Source: Desulfuromonas soudanensis
GTDB taxonomy: Bacteria; Desulfobacterota; Desulfuromonadia; Desulfuromonadales; WTL
Assembly (NCBI RefSeq): GCF_001278055.1
Contig: NZ_CP010802.1
Location: 3,224,001 to 3,288,000, forward strand
Length of the DNA: 64,000 nucleotides
Direction of reading: 5' to 3'
In this document: in pieces, positions 42,066 through 50,802 of the stretch
Numbering within the stretch: position 1 is the stretch's first letter
Layout of the letters: every line of letters starts with the position of its first letter
Notes under the pieces: generated by a model
What the model was told of the DNA's origin: nothing
The model's input: the letters and a program-made list of their open reading frames with translations, nothing else
Databases searched by the model: none
Made by a program: the position numbers and the translations under genes

Positions 42066-43074
42066 GGATGGATATCTCCCGAATCGGCTCGCTTGCGCCG
42101 ATGGTCACTGCCGAACCCGACTCTCCCCGGTATCGGCCGTAGAGTTCCCCCTCGCCGGCCGGCCCGCCGAAGGCCTCCCGGGCCAGGAGGTAAAAAGGCC
42201 CTGCGTCGGGCAAGGAGAGTTCGAATCGGCCGGCGGCGTCCGCAGGCGCCGAAAAGTAGTCGGGTGTTCCGGTCATGGCCGGGTCGCGATAGGCGAAGAC
42301 GTGAACGCCCGCAGCCGGTGTCCCCTCGGGACCCTTTACCGTACCACGAATCCCCCGGAACGGGGGAGCCTCCCCTTCTTCGAGCATGGAGAGGCGGGTG
42401 ATCGTTTCAATCCGCACCTCCCGGGTTTCCCCCTCGCGGATGCGCACCGGATTGCCGTAGTAGTAGTTGAAGCGGTCACCGATCTCGATGGGACCGAACT
42501 GCCCCCCCTTGGCCCGCTTGCGCGCCAGCAGGTAATAGTCCCCCGGGGGGAGGCGGAGACGAAAGCGCCCCTTTTCCACCGGCTGGATGAAGTACCCCGG
42601 CCCCTTGAACCCGTCCTCGGCCGTGTTGTAGACGTAGAGATAGCAGTGTTCGAGAAGTTCCCCCTCGAAGGTGATCTCACCGCGGAGCCCCGAGCGACCG
42701 GCGACCGGCGGCGCTTCTTCGGGAATCCTGATCAGGTTGAAGCCGACGTTGGTGTAGGCTCCCTCCCGCACCTGCACCGGCGCGCCGCTGTAGAAGCAAA
42801 AGTGACCTCCCGGGCGCGGCGGACCGTCGTAGTCGCGGGCGGTGAGATAATAGCTCCCCGGCGGCAGCTCGAGAACGTAGGTGCCGTCGACGGCGCTCGG
42901 CGCCGCCACGGCCACTTCTCTGCCGACGGCGATGTCGGCGATGGCGCGGTAGGCGCGTACCCGGATCTCGGGGACGAGTTCGCCGCGCCAGGCGGCACGC
43001 CCCTTGACCCCCGAGGCGCCTTCGGCCTGCACGGCGATCAGAAGCAGCAGCAAAACCATGCCCCAGCGTTTCAT
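42040..43074 (-). CDS. three-module CRD secreted protein D
   Basis: 344 residues with Sec signal (MKRWGMVLLLLLIAVQAEG). Three CRD-like modules: VKGRAAWRGELVPEIRV, LRGEITFEGELLEHCYL and IRGTVKGPEGTPAAGVHV. Each has a DG/EKG.F.L.LP.G.Y.L.AR hairpin. Modules 1 and 2 end FYSGAPVQV and YYYGNPVRI. The third ends GRYRGESGSAVTI, less close to the YDxSxDH motif of its paralogues. It overlaps both flanking beta-helix genes. Function unknown. Confidence 0.84.
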   Translation of the reverse strand: MKRWGMVLLLLLIAVQAEGASGVKGRAAWRGELVPEIRVRAYRAIADIAVGREVAVAAPSAVDGTYVLELPPGSYYLTARDYDGPPRPGGHFCFYSGAPVQVREGAYTNVGFNLIRIPEEAPPVAGRSGLRGEITFEGELLEHCYLYVYNTAEDGFKGPGYFIQPVEKGRFRLRLPPGDYYLLARKRAKGGQFGPIEIGDRFNYYYGNPVRIREGETREVRIETITRLSMLEEGEAPPFRGIRGTVKGPEGTPAAGVHVFAYRDPAMTGTPDYFSAPADAAGRFELSLPDAGPFYLLAREAFGGPAGEGELYGRYRGESGSAVTIGASEPIREISIHVEKKLLP

Positions 43075-44267
43075 GGCAGTTTCTCCAGGTCAGCGGTCAG
43101 GGGGACCTTGCTCCAGGGGGCAAAGCGGACGGTGTCCAGGGGGTAGGTTTTACCCCCCTCGGTGAAGGTCGGCGTGTCCCGGCCGTCGGCGATGGAGACA
43201 GGATTTCCGCCGGCGCCGGTCTTCTCCAGCTCGGCCGTTTCCTTGAGGCCCCACCAGTTGCCGCGGGCATCGACGGTGCCGTCGAGAACCCGGGGACGGC
43301 GCTCGTCTTCGGTGACCTCGTTGCGCGCTCCGCGGCCGAAGGCTCCGACGCTGGAGACTTCCTCCTGCCGGACGACGCTCCCCTTCTCCGCCTCCCAGGC
43401 GGAGGACTGGAATTCGAGGACCAGGGCGCTGCCGTTGCCGGTGAAGTCGTTTCCGGCGATCACCGGGTAGGAGGAGTAGGCGACGGCTATGGCGAACCCG
43501 TTGTCCCTGAGGTCGTTCCCCTCGACCCGGGGGTCGGAGCGGCGATAGAGGCGAAGGCCGGTCTCGTTGCCGCGCAGCAGATTCCCCTGCAGATGCGGCC
43601 GGGCGGCGCGGTCGACGAAAATGCCGACGCCGTTCTTTTCGAAGCGGTTCCCCTCGACCCGCGGGTCGCTGCCGTAGTGGGAGATCATCAACCCCGTCGG
43701 ATTGCCGGAAAAGACGTTTCTGCTCAACATCCGGGGGAGGGCCCGGTAGATATAGACGCCGAATTTGCCGTTGCCGGTGAAGAGGTTGCCGGTGACCAGC
43801 GGCGCCGCTTCGTCCTTGATGAAGAGGCCGACCCGGCTGTTTCCGGAAAACCGGCAGTCCCTGACCTCCGCCGCGCTCTTCTGCTTGATTTCCATCCCGA
43901 CATCATTTTTTTCGAGACGAAGGCCTTCGAGTTTCGGCGCCCCGCCGCCGACGAAGATCCCGGTGCGGGCGCCGTCCACGGTGCAGTCGGAGAGGACGGT
44001 GGCGGCATCGCACCCCTTGAGGACAATCCCCTCCCAATTCCGACCGGTAAAGCGTACGCCCCGGGCGACCAGGCGCCCGGCCACCTCAAGCTTTCCGCCG
44101 GAAAAGGTGACGACCGTCCCAGGCGCCACGGTCAGAACAACGCCGGGCTCGACCCGCACCGTCTCGCTGAAGCTGAGTTCTCCTTCCCACAGGGTGGCCG
44201 AACTCAGGGTCAGGCTCCAGGCCGGCAGGGGGAGGAGAAGGAGGAGAAGGACCAGGGCGCGCCTCAC
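43071..44267 (-). CDS. right-handed beta-helix secreted protein C
   Basis: 398 residues from a GTG start at 44267. An AGGGAGG site lies 5 bases upstream, and GTGA overlaps the stop of the preceding CRD gene, so longer upstream starts are rejected. Sec signal (RRALVLLLLLLPLPAWS). Beta-helix coils include CRFSGNSRVGLFIKD, NLFTGNGKFGVYIY, NRFEKNGVGIFVD and NDLRDNGFAIAVAYSSYP. A GNWWGLKETAEL motif and the C-terminal tail TYPLDTVRFAPWSKVP match protein E. It is probably periplasmic or surface-bound through partners. Confidence 0.86.
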   Translation of the reverse strand: MRRALVLLLLLLPLPAWSLTLSSATLWEGELSFSETVRVEPGVVLTVAPGTVVTFSGGKLEVAGRLVARGVRFTGRNWEGIVLKGCDAATVLSDCTVDGARTGIFVGGGAPKLEGLRLEKNDVGMEIKQKSAAEVRDCRFSGNSRVGLFIKDEAAPLVTGNLFTGNGKFGVYIYRALPRMLSRNVFSGNPTGLMISHYGSDPRVEGNRFEKNGVGIFVDRAARPHLQGNLLRGNETGLRLYRRSDPRVEGNDLRDNGFAIAVAYSSYPVIAGNDFTGNGSALVLEFQSSAWEAEKGSVVRQEEVSSVGAFGRGARNEVTEDERRPRVLDGTVDARGNWWGLKETAELEKTGAGGNPVSIADGRDTPTFTEGGKTYPLDTVRFAPWSKVPLTADLEKLP

Positions 44268-45349
44268 CAGACCTCCCTCACCACCAGGTCGCCGAGAGGC
44301 AGGGATTGGTCCCTCGAAAGAGCGACGCCGTGGTCGGGACGGCCGTCGTAGGTGCCGACCCACTCCCCCGGTTCGAGAGGTCCGCCGAAGGTGCTGCGGG
44401 CGCCGATGTAGTAGGTCCCGCCGTCGCCGAGATAGAGGACGAATCGGCCGCCGTCGTCGCTCGGATCGGAAATGTAGCTCGGCTTGCCGACCATGCGGCT
44501 GTCGAGATAGGCGAAGGCATAGACCCCGGAGACCGGGTTGCCGTCCTGATCGACGGTGCGGCCGGAAAAGAAGGTCTTGGTTTTGGTGAACTTCCCCTGG
44601 CTGAGGCGCTCCTGGCGCTGTCCGCCGTCGACCGTCTTGAGGGGGAAATCGCCGAGAGAGGCGACCGTGCCCCGGGGTACCGTCACCGGATTGCCGGGAT
44701 AGGTGCCGTTGAGATCGCCGGGCTGAACCTCCCCCATTCGCGACCCGTCGCCCCGGCGGCGCGCCGCCAGATAGTAGCGCCCCGCCTGCAGATTGATCCG
44801 GAAACGACCGTCGTCGCCGGCCTGAACCGCCTCGCCGTAGGAAGGCCCCATCAGCCCGGCGGCCTCTTCGGTGTAAATGTAGACGAAGGCTCCGGCCACC
44901 GGCGCTCCTGCGGCGACAATCCGCCCGGTCACCCCGGTCCCCGGATCGGGGATCAGGGAGCCGCTCTGTCCCATCTCCCGCAGGGAAAAGGAGGGAATCT
45001 CTTTAATTGCGGCATCGATTTCGACGGGGTTGTCCGGACACTCGGCCATCAGCATCCGCACCCGCCCGGCATTCTCCTCCTTCTTCTTGCCGATGAGATA
45101 GTAGCGCCCCGCCGGGAGGGTCAGCCGGTAGCGCCCCTCCCCGTCCGTGGAGGTGACGGCAAAGGGGAGAGTCGACCGATCCTTGTCGTTTTTCAGGTAG
45201 ACCTCGATCTGGGCCCCGGAAAGGGGGTGCTCGCCAAAGAGCAGAAGACCCTGAACCCCCGACTCTTCCCTCTGGGGACAGGCGGCCAGCAGGGGGAAAA
45301 GAAGGGCCAGAAAGAGGAGGCGTTTCGTTTTCAGGGCCAAGCGGGACAT
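44264..45349 (-). CDS. three-module CRD lipoprotein B
   Basis: 361 residues; lipobox PLLAAC. ATG 45349 has an AAGGA site 7 bases upstream; an ATG 11 codons earlier would overlap the previous gene by 4 bases and is possible. Modules: VQGLLLFGEHPLSGAQI, VTGRIVAAGAPVAGAFV and FSGRTVDQDGNPVSGVYA. The second ends TYPGNPVTV and the third GTYDGRPDHGVAL. It is a paralogue of the CRD genes at 39661, 42040 and 49646. Lipidation places it in the outer or inner membrane facing the periplasm or surface. Confidence 0.85.
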   Translation of the reverse strand: MSRLALKTKRLLFLALLFPLLAACPQREESGVQGLLLFGEHPLSGAQIEVYLKNDKDRSTLPFAVTSTDGEGRYRLTLPAGRYYLIGKKKEENAGRVRMLMAECPDNPVEIDAAIKEIPSFSLREMGQSGSLIPDPGTGVTGRIVAAGAPVAGAFVYIYTEEAAGLMGPSYGEAVQAGDDGRFRINLQAGRYYLAARRRGDGSRMGEVQPGDLNGTYPGNPVTVPRGTVASLGDFPLKTVDGGQRQERLSQGKFTKTKTFFSGRTVDQDGNPVSGVYAFAYLDSRMVGKPSYISDPSDDGGRFVLYLGDGGTYYIGARSTFGGPLEPGEWVGTYDGRPDHGVALSRDQSLPLGDLVVREVW

Positions 45350-45378
45350 GACTGATTCCTTTGCGGCAAGGCGCCGGA

Positions 45379-47814
45379 TCATGGCTGCGGGGCGCGATGC
45401 AGCAGCACCGGCAGCAGGGCCAAAGCGTAGACCAGCACGCCGCCGAGAAGGGTGAGATTGAACCCGAAATTCATCGCCATCACCACCGCCAAAAGGGCCC
45501 CGAGAACGCTGGTGGCGCTGTTGATCCCCCAGCTCCAGGGGACGGCAGAGCCGTCCCGGTGAAAAAGTGCCATCCCCAGGGGGAGGGGCATCCCCATGAG
45601 AAGACCCAGGGGAGCCAGAAGAAGGACGGCCAGCAGACAGCGCCAGAGGATCGGTGCGCTCATCGCCGCGTCGAGGGGGAGCGGCAGGGCATAGATACTG
45701 AAAAGAGCGAGCAAGACCAGTGCCAACAGCACACGGAGGAGGGTACGGCGGCGATTTTTGTCGGAGAAGCGTCCGGCCAGTAGACTGCCGACCCCGGAGA
45801 ATACGAGAAGGGAAAAGAGGATGACCGCCAGAGAATAGATCGGCGGACCGAGAAAGAGGATAAAACGCCGCATCAGCCCGATCTCGATAAACATGAAGCC
45901 GAGACCGAGGCAGGCAAAGTAGCCGATCCGCCCCGCCGTCCCCGGCTCGCGCAGACCCTGGCGCCGCCAGAGAAAAAGAGGGACGAAGAAAAAGAGGGCG
46001 ACGAAGCCGGCCACCACGACCAGGAGGTTGCGCAGGGTCAGAACCGCCCGATCCTCAAAATTGCTCTGGGCCGGGAACGTAAAGAGCCTTATGAAATCCA
46101 GGGGCTTATACATGTAGTGGAAAAAGGGGCGGTCGTCGCTGGTCGGAGTGATATCGAAGGGATAGGCCCGGTAATATTCGGCACTCCCCCCCGAGGCGAT
46201 CAGCTCCGGAAAGGGGCCGGTCCCCGAGCGGCTGTCGGGAAGAAAGACGACGTCGAATTCCTTCTGGCGAGCCAGCTCCCGCAGCCGGGCTATCTCCTCG
46301 GGTTTGAAGGGGGAGCGCTTGAGCATGAAGTTGGCCAGCCCCCGCTCCTTGATGACCGCCAGGTGCGCCGCCGGGTCGGCCACCCCTTCCTCCTTGAGGA
46401 GGGCCAGGCCGAGGGAGACCAGGCGCAGCGTCTCCCGCTCGAAGATGAAGCGGGAGATGGTCAGAATTCCGTCAGGGCTCAGATGGTCCCAGTAGTCGCG
46501 GAAGGCCTCGACGGTATAGAGGTTGTTTTCCGACAGGGTAAAGGCTCCGGCGGCCGGCGCCATCCGCCCGAAGACGGCCGAGGCCTGGATGATGTCGTAG
46601 CGTTCGGAACTGCGGCGGATATAACTGCGCCCCTCGTCGACTTCGAGGCGCACCTCGGGGCGACGGTAGAGCTCCCCGGTGAAGGAGCCGAATTCGTCGT
46701 TGACCCCGGCGACGATGAGGTTGTTGACCTCGACGGCGGTGACCTCCACGGCGTCCATGGCCAGAGCGGTCAGGACGTCCTTCCCGCCGCCGGGGCCGAT
46801 CACCAGCGCCTTGGGGCGCTGCTGCAGGTAGTAGGGGAGAGCGATGACGTTGTCGCGGAAAAATCCGAGGGTCTTCTCCCCCTCCCAGCGGTACATGGTG
46901 GTGTAGCCGGTGTCGTCGACCACCATCCCGAGCTGTTCGGGAATCGGCCCCTGGTAGGTTCGCGACAGCCCCCAGGCCTGCCCCATCTCCTGGCTCTGGG
47001 AAGGGTAGACGGCGACCCGGGAGAAGGAATTCCAGGAACTCCACAGCAGATTGGGCTCGTAGCGTCCGCGGGCGAAGCGGATATCGGCATAGCCGTAGAG
47101 AAGGTTCGCTCCTCCGGCCGCCAGAAGGAGAAGCAGGACGCCCCAGAGGCCGAGACGGTGAAGGGAGGGGGTCTGGGGCGGCAGGAAGAGGGCGGCGGCC
47201 AGCAGGCCAATGACGGCGATGACGAGGATGGCGGTGATCCCCCCGACCAGCTTGAGCACGACGATGATCAGCAGGCAGCCGGTGCCGGCGCCGAGGAGAT
47301 CCCAGAAGTAGAGGCGGTTGATGGCAGCGAGGTAGCGGGAGAGGAGGAGGGTCAGGGCGAGGCCGGCGAAAAAGAAGGGGAGCGAGGTCACCAGGTAGAG
47401 GAGGGCGATGACCAGCAGGAGGCTCCCCGGAACCCCCCGATCGTAGAATCCCTGCTGAAACGGCTGGTAGAAGGGCTGATGAAAAAAGGAGAGGACCTTG
47501 AAGCCGAGCTGGGGATAGAGCCGAAAGAGGACGAAGATGAAAAAAAACAGCGCCACCGACAGGGCGAAGAGGACCGAGAAACGGGCCGCAAGAAAGGGAA
47601 CCCTGTCGGCCGGAAACCAGGCCGGGCGCAGATAGACGAGGAGGGCTGCGACCCCCATGCCGAAGAGCGCCAGAGAAATGGCCATGGAGGCGAAGTGGTA
47701 CCACATGAGCACCGAGAAGATCCGGGTGAGGACCAGCTCGTACATCAGGGTCGCCAGGCAGAGGAAGAAGATGCCGCCGTAGATACGGCCGGTGGGGGAT
47801 GTCAGGGTGCTCAT
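45379..47814 (-). CDS. polytopic membrane protein with spermidine-synthase-like domain
   Basis: 811 residues. About six or seven N-terminal helices, then a Rossmann-type aminopropyl/methyltransferase domain (ALVIGPGGGKDVLTALAMDAVEVTAVEVNNLI, split by strand; DEGRSYIRRS; YDIIQAS). More helices run to the C-terminus (FACLGLGFMFIEIGLMRRFIL). Such fused SpeE-like membrane proteins are widespread, and their reaction is generally not known. The usual GGG(D/E)G motif is changed to GPGGGKD. It overlaps the beta-helix/PQQ gene by 4 bases. It is the only member of the operon with an enzyme-like fold besides the redox proteins. Confidence 0.85.
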   Translation of the reverse strand: MSTLTSPTGRIYGGIFFLCLATLMYELVLTRIFSVLMWYHFASMAISLALFGMGVAALLVYLRPAWFPADRVPFLAARFSVLFALSVALFFFIFVLFRLYPQLGFKVLSFFHQPFYQPFQQGFYDRGVPGSLLLVIALLYLVTSLPFFFAGLALTLLLSRYLAAINRLYFWDLLGAGTGCLLIIVVLKLVGGITAILVIAVIGLLAAALFLPPQTPSLHRLGLWGVLLLLLAAGGANLLYGYADIRFARGRYEPNLLWSSWNSFSRVAVYPSQSQEMGQAWGLSRTYQGPIPEQLGMVVDDTGYTTMYRWEGEKTLGFFRDNVIALPYYLQQRPKALVIGPGGGKDVLTALAMDAVEVTAVEVNNLIVAGVNDEFGSFTGELYRRPEVRLEVDEGRSYIRRSSERYDIIQASAVFGRMAPAAGAFTLSENNLYTVEAFRDYWDHLSPDGILTISRFIFERETLRLVSLGLALLKEEGVADPAAHLAVIKERGLANFMLKRSPFKPEEIARLRELARQKEFDVVFLPDSRSGTGPFPELIASGGSAEYYRAYPFDITPTSDDRPFFHYMYKPLDFIRLFTFPAQSNFEDRAVLTLRNLLVVVAGFVALFFFVPLFLWRRQGLREPGTAGRIGYFACLGLGFMFIEIGLMRRFILFLGPPIYSLAVILFSLLVFSGVGSLLAGRFSDKNRRRTLLRVLLALVLLALFSIYALPLPLDAAMSAPILWRCLLAVLLLAPLGLLMGMPLPLGMALFHRDGSAVPWSWGINSATSVLGALLAVVMAMNFGFNLTLLGGVLVYALALLPVLLHRAPQP

Positions 47815-49649
47815 GGTTGCGTCTCGAGGGGGATCTCGATCAGGTCGAGGGCATAGAGGTTATGGTCCCGGGAACCGACGACGATCCGTTTGCCGAAGAG
47901 CGCCGGCGTCCCCTGGATCTCCCCTTCGGCGCGGAAGGTGGCCAGCAGATCGCCGCTGTCGGCGCCCACCACCAGGAGGGAGCCGCTGTTGTCACCGATG
48001 AAAATCCGGCCGTCGATCAAAAGAGGGGTGGCGTAGATGCTCGCTCCGGTATCAAGACTCCAGATCGTCGCGCCGCTGGCGGCATCGAACTTCCACAGTG
48101 TGCCGCCGGCGGTTCCGAGAAAGAGATCGCCGCCGGAGTAGACGGGCGCGCCGTAATAGCACGGCTCCCCCAGCTCTTTTCGCCAGCGTTCGACCCCGGA
48201 GCGGTCAAAGGCGACCAGGGTGCCGCTGCGCGTGACCACCACCGGACCGGCCGGGGTCAGGGCGGCCGGAGCCAGCAGGGGAGCTTCGAGGAGGACGCTC
48301 CAGAGGAGGGTCCCGTCCAGGGCGAGGGCGCTGAAGGTGCCGTCGCCGCCGCTCAGATAGAGGCGGTCGCCGTCGAAAACCGGAACGGCGCGCAGAGGCG
48401 ATCTCCCCCTGTACTGCCAGCGGACCTCTCCCGAGGCGGCCTCGAGGGCGAAGAGCGTGCCGTTCCAGGCCGGAAGCAGAAGGAGATCGGCCACCGGCAG
48501 AGGGGCGCCCTGGCGATGATCGTCCGCCGGGGAGGGGCCATAGCCGAACCGCCATTGCAGCGCCCCGTCATGGCGGTTGAGAGCGTAGAGCTGCCGCCCC
48601 CAGCTTTGACAATAGAGCGTATCGCCGGAGAGGGCCGGCGCAGCGTCGACCACCTCGCCGAGGTCCTTCGACCAGCGCTGCGCCCCCTTGGCGTCGAGGG
48701 CGACGATTCTGCCATCCCAGCTCGCCAGATAGAGGAGATCGCCGGAGACCGCAGGAGAAGCGTCGACATAACCCCCGGTGGCAAAGCGCCAGGCTTCGGA
48801 TATCCCCAGCGCCTCCCTGGGGCCGCTCTGCGGGAGCCAGGCGGAAGCAGGTTCGAGAAAGACCTCGCCGATGGAAGGGTCGCGCCTGCGATCGTAGATC
48901 GTCGCCGCAACGCCCTCGGGGTCGGCCGTGCCCCACCAGTTGCCGGAGAGGCGGACGTCGCCGGTGAAGAAATCGCCGAGGCGGAAGTTTTCCCGATTGC
49001 CGTAGATGTTGTTGCCGTGGATGGACGGAGTGCGGTCGGTCTCGAAGAGAAAAATCCCCGAACCGTTGTTGCGGATGATGTTCCCCGTCACCTCCACCTC
49101 GGAATTGCGGAAGTTGATCCCCTTCCCCTGGTTCTTTTCGATGAGACAGTTGCGAATTGTAAAGGTGGCCTGGCCGAGGCGGCAGCCGTCGATATTGTGG
49201 GCAATGGTGCAGTCCTCCACCAGGCCGCGGGTGAAATGGGCGTGCAGGGTGTAGGCGGAGTCGCGGATCTGGCAGTAACGCAGATGGACGTCCCTGGAAA
49301 AATCGACCCGCAGCTCCAGCCAGTCTCCCGGACGGGGATCGGCGCTCGCGCTGCGGAAGAGGATCGGCTGCAGGCGCGTCCCGAGGGCGTGCAGAGCCCC
49401 CTCGACGACCAGGGTGGAGTCGCCGAGCCCGTCGCGGTCGAGGTCGCGACGGACGAAGGCGATCTCGGTCCCGGGAAGGATGGTCAGGGTCGCCCCCTTG
49501 AATACCTTGACGGTCCCGTCGATGAGAATCCGCCCCTGCCAGAGCGTATCCCGATGAATCTCCGCCGGGGGCAAAAGGGGGCGATCCGTCCCAAAGAGGC
49601 CGACGCAGCCGCCGAGGACGAGGGGGAGGAGCAGCAGCAGCCGTTTCAC
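47811..49649 (-). CDS. beta-helix plus PQQ-type beta-propeller lipoprotein
   Basis: 612 residues from GTG 49649, which overlaps the previous stop as GTGA (a GTG one codon earlier is equally possible). Lipobox VLGGC. Residues ~25-270 are a right-handed beta-helix with a calcium-like DLDRDGLGDS loop and GNWWGTADPEGVAA, close to the gene at 38405. Residues ~285-610 are a PQQ/WD-type propeller with repeated blades (ASPAVSGDLLYLASWDGRIVALDA, AAPALSGDTLYCQSWGRQLYALN, ATPLLIDGRIFIGDNSGSLLVV, each cited in part). The fusion ties the beta-helix family to a propeller scaffold. Function unknown. Confidence 0.86.
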   Translation of the reverse strand: MKRLLLLLPLVLGGCVGLFGTDRPLLPPAEIHRDTLWQGRILIDGTVKVFKGATLTILPGTEIAFVRRDLDRDGLGDSTLVVEGALHALGTRLQPILFRSASADPRPGDWLELRVDFSRDVHLRYCQIRDSAYTLHAHFTRGLVEDCTIAHNIDGCRLGQATFTIRNCLIEKNQGKGINFRNSEVEVTGNIIRNNGSGIFLFETDRTPSIHGNNIYGNRENFRLGDFFTGDVRLSGNWWGTADPEGVAATIYDRRRDPSIGEVFLEPASAWLPQSGPREALGISEAWRFATGGYVDASPAVSGDLLYLASWDGRIVALDAKGAQRWSKDLGEVVDAAPALSGDTLYCQSWGRQLYALNRHDGALQWRFGYGPSPADDHRQGAPLPVADLLLLPAWNGTLFALEAASGEVRWQYRGRSPLRAVPVFDGDRLYLSGGDGTFSALALDGTLLWSVLLEAPLLAPAALTPAGPVVVTRSGTLVAFDRSGVERWRKELGEPCYYGAPVYSGGDLFLGTAGGTLWKFDAASGATIWSLDTGASIYATPLLIDGRIFIGDNSGSLLVVGADSGDLLATFRAEGEIQGTPALFGKRIVVGSRDHNLYALDLIEIPLETQP

Positions 49650-50689
49650 CACATTTCCTCCACCACGATGTCGACGGCGCTGCGCTTTTCGCCGGTTTCA
49701 AGGGAGAGGGAATGGTCGGCGCTGGCATCGTAGGTGCCGTAGAGATCCCCGGGTCCGGGGGCGCCGCCGAGGGTGTTCCGGGCGGCGAGAAAATAGGTCC
49801 CCCCCTCGGGGAAGGAGAGGATGAAGACGCCGTCGGCGCCGGTCGGCTGGGAGACGTAAAGGGGGCGGTTGAGCATCTGGCCGTCTTCGTAGAGAACGGC
49901 CCGCACTCCGGCGACGGGAGTCCCCTGCCGGTCGAGGATCCGGCCGGCGATGCTCGTCTGGCCGAAGAGATTGCCGGCCATCTCCGTCACCTTGGCGGGG
50001 ACCTCGAGCATGGGGATGGCGACCCGAGCCACCTCCCCGTCCTTGACGGTGAGGGGATTTGCCGGATAGTAGCCGACATGGTCCCCGGCCTGCAGAGGGC
50101 CGGTGCTGGAATGCCCCCGCCGCTGCCGGGCGAGGAGATAGTAGGTGCCGGCCGGAAGGGCGGCCTCGAAAACCCCCTCTCTGTCCGTCGGACCGGCCAT
50201 CACGTACCCCATCCCCTTGAGGCGACTGGTGAGGTCCGTATAGACGTAGATCGTCGCTTCGGCCTGGGGCCCTTCTTCCCCGAAGGCCCGCCCGAGAACC
50301 CCGGTGGCGACGAAGGGTTCCTCCGCCGGGGGACTCCCAGCCTCCGGGACCAGCCCGAGGTTCATCTCCGAGAGTCCCTCGGACGGGACGGCGACGGGGT
50401 TGCGGCCGTAAAAGGAGAAGAGTCCGGCGCCCCGGGCGAAAAAATAATATTCCCCGGGAGGGAGATTGAGCTCGAAGCGGCCGTCGGCCGCCGTCGGCAG
50501 CGAAGAATAAGCGGGGGGTCCGGCCAGGGTTCGGGCCGTGACGGGATAGGCCAGCACCCGGACGTCGGCGGCCGGGGTGCGATGGCTGGTCACCTTCCCC
50601 TCCACCCTGACCTCCGCGACCGGATTGGGTGACAGGCAGCCGGCCAGAAGAAAAAAGAGTCCCAATGTCGCGATGAGTCGAAGTTGCAT
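49646..50689 (-). CDS. three-module CRD lipoprotein A
   Basis: 347 residues, lipobox FLLAGC. ATG 50689 is chosen for the signal peptide and an AGGGA site. Modules: VEGKVTSHRTPAADVRV, ATGVLGRAFGEEGPQAEATI and IAGRILDRQGTPVAGVRA. Modules 1 and 2 end FYGRNPVAV and YYPANPLTV. The last module ends GTYDASADHSLSL. It is the first gene after the terminator at 50741-50776, so it opens the long operon running to 35309. Confidence 0.85.
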   Translation of the reverse strand: MQLRLIATLGLFFLLAGCLSPNPVAEVRVEGKVTSHRTPAADVRVLAYPVTARTLAGPPAYSSLPTAADGRFELNLPPGEYYFFARGAGLFSFYGRNPVAVPSEGLSEMNLGLVPEAGSPPAEEPFVATGVLGRAFGEEGPQAEATIYVYTDLTSRLKGMGYVMAGPTDREGVFEAALPAGTYYLLARQRRGHSSTGPLQAGDHVGYYPANPLTVKDGEVARVAIPMLEVPAKVTEMAGNLFGQTSIAGRILDRQGTPVAGVRAVLYEDGQMLNRPLYVSQPTGADGVFILSFPEGGTYFLAARNTLGGAPGPGDLYGTYDASADHSLSLETGEKRSAVDIVVEEMW

Positions 50690-50701
50690 AGCGTCCCTGA
50701 T

Positions 50702-50719
50702 TAGCACGATTCGTTCCAA
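50702..50719 (-). promoter_or_regulatory. possible sigma-54 promoter of the CRD/beta-helix operon (weak)
   Basis: Minus strand reads TGGAACGAATCGTGCT, GG-N10-GC, placed right after the upstream terminator. The -12 half is GTGCT, not TTGCT, and the predicted start is only a few bases before the ATG, which would remove the Shine-Dalgarno from the transcript. Confidence 0.3.
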
Positions 50720-50740
50720 GAGGCGTCGGACGGCGGGCGC

Positions 50741-50776
50741 AAAAAGAGAGGGCTGCTCACTGAGCAGCCCTCTCCC
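50741..50776 (-). terminator. intrinsic terminator after FG-GAP/UnbV gene
   Basis: Perfect 14-base stem GAGAGGGCTGCTCA / TGAGCAGCCCTCTC followed on the minus strand by TTTTTG. It separates the UnbV gene from the CRD operon. Confidence 0.9.
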
Positions 50777-50802
50777 GGTTTTCGGCAATCCCCGTCGAGC
50801 TG

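Noticed and set aside
46117-49733. Long plus-strand frames (579 and 644 codons) within the CRD/beta-helix operon
   Set aside because: Highly charged, Gly/Glu/Asp-rich translations without domains, opposite genes with signal peptides and clear folds.
50702-50719. GG-N10-GC site as the definite promoter of the CRD operon
   Set aside because: Its -12 half is imperfect, and the implied start would leave almost no leader and no Shine-Dalgarno. It is kept only as a weak candidate feature, so the true promoter is open.
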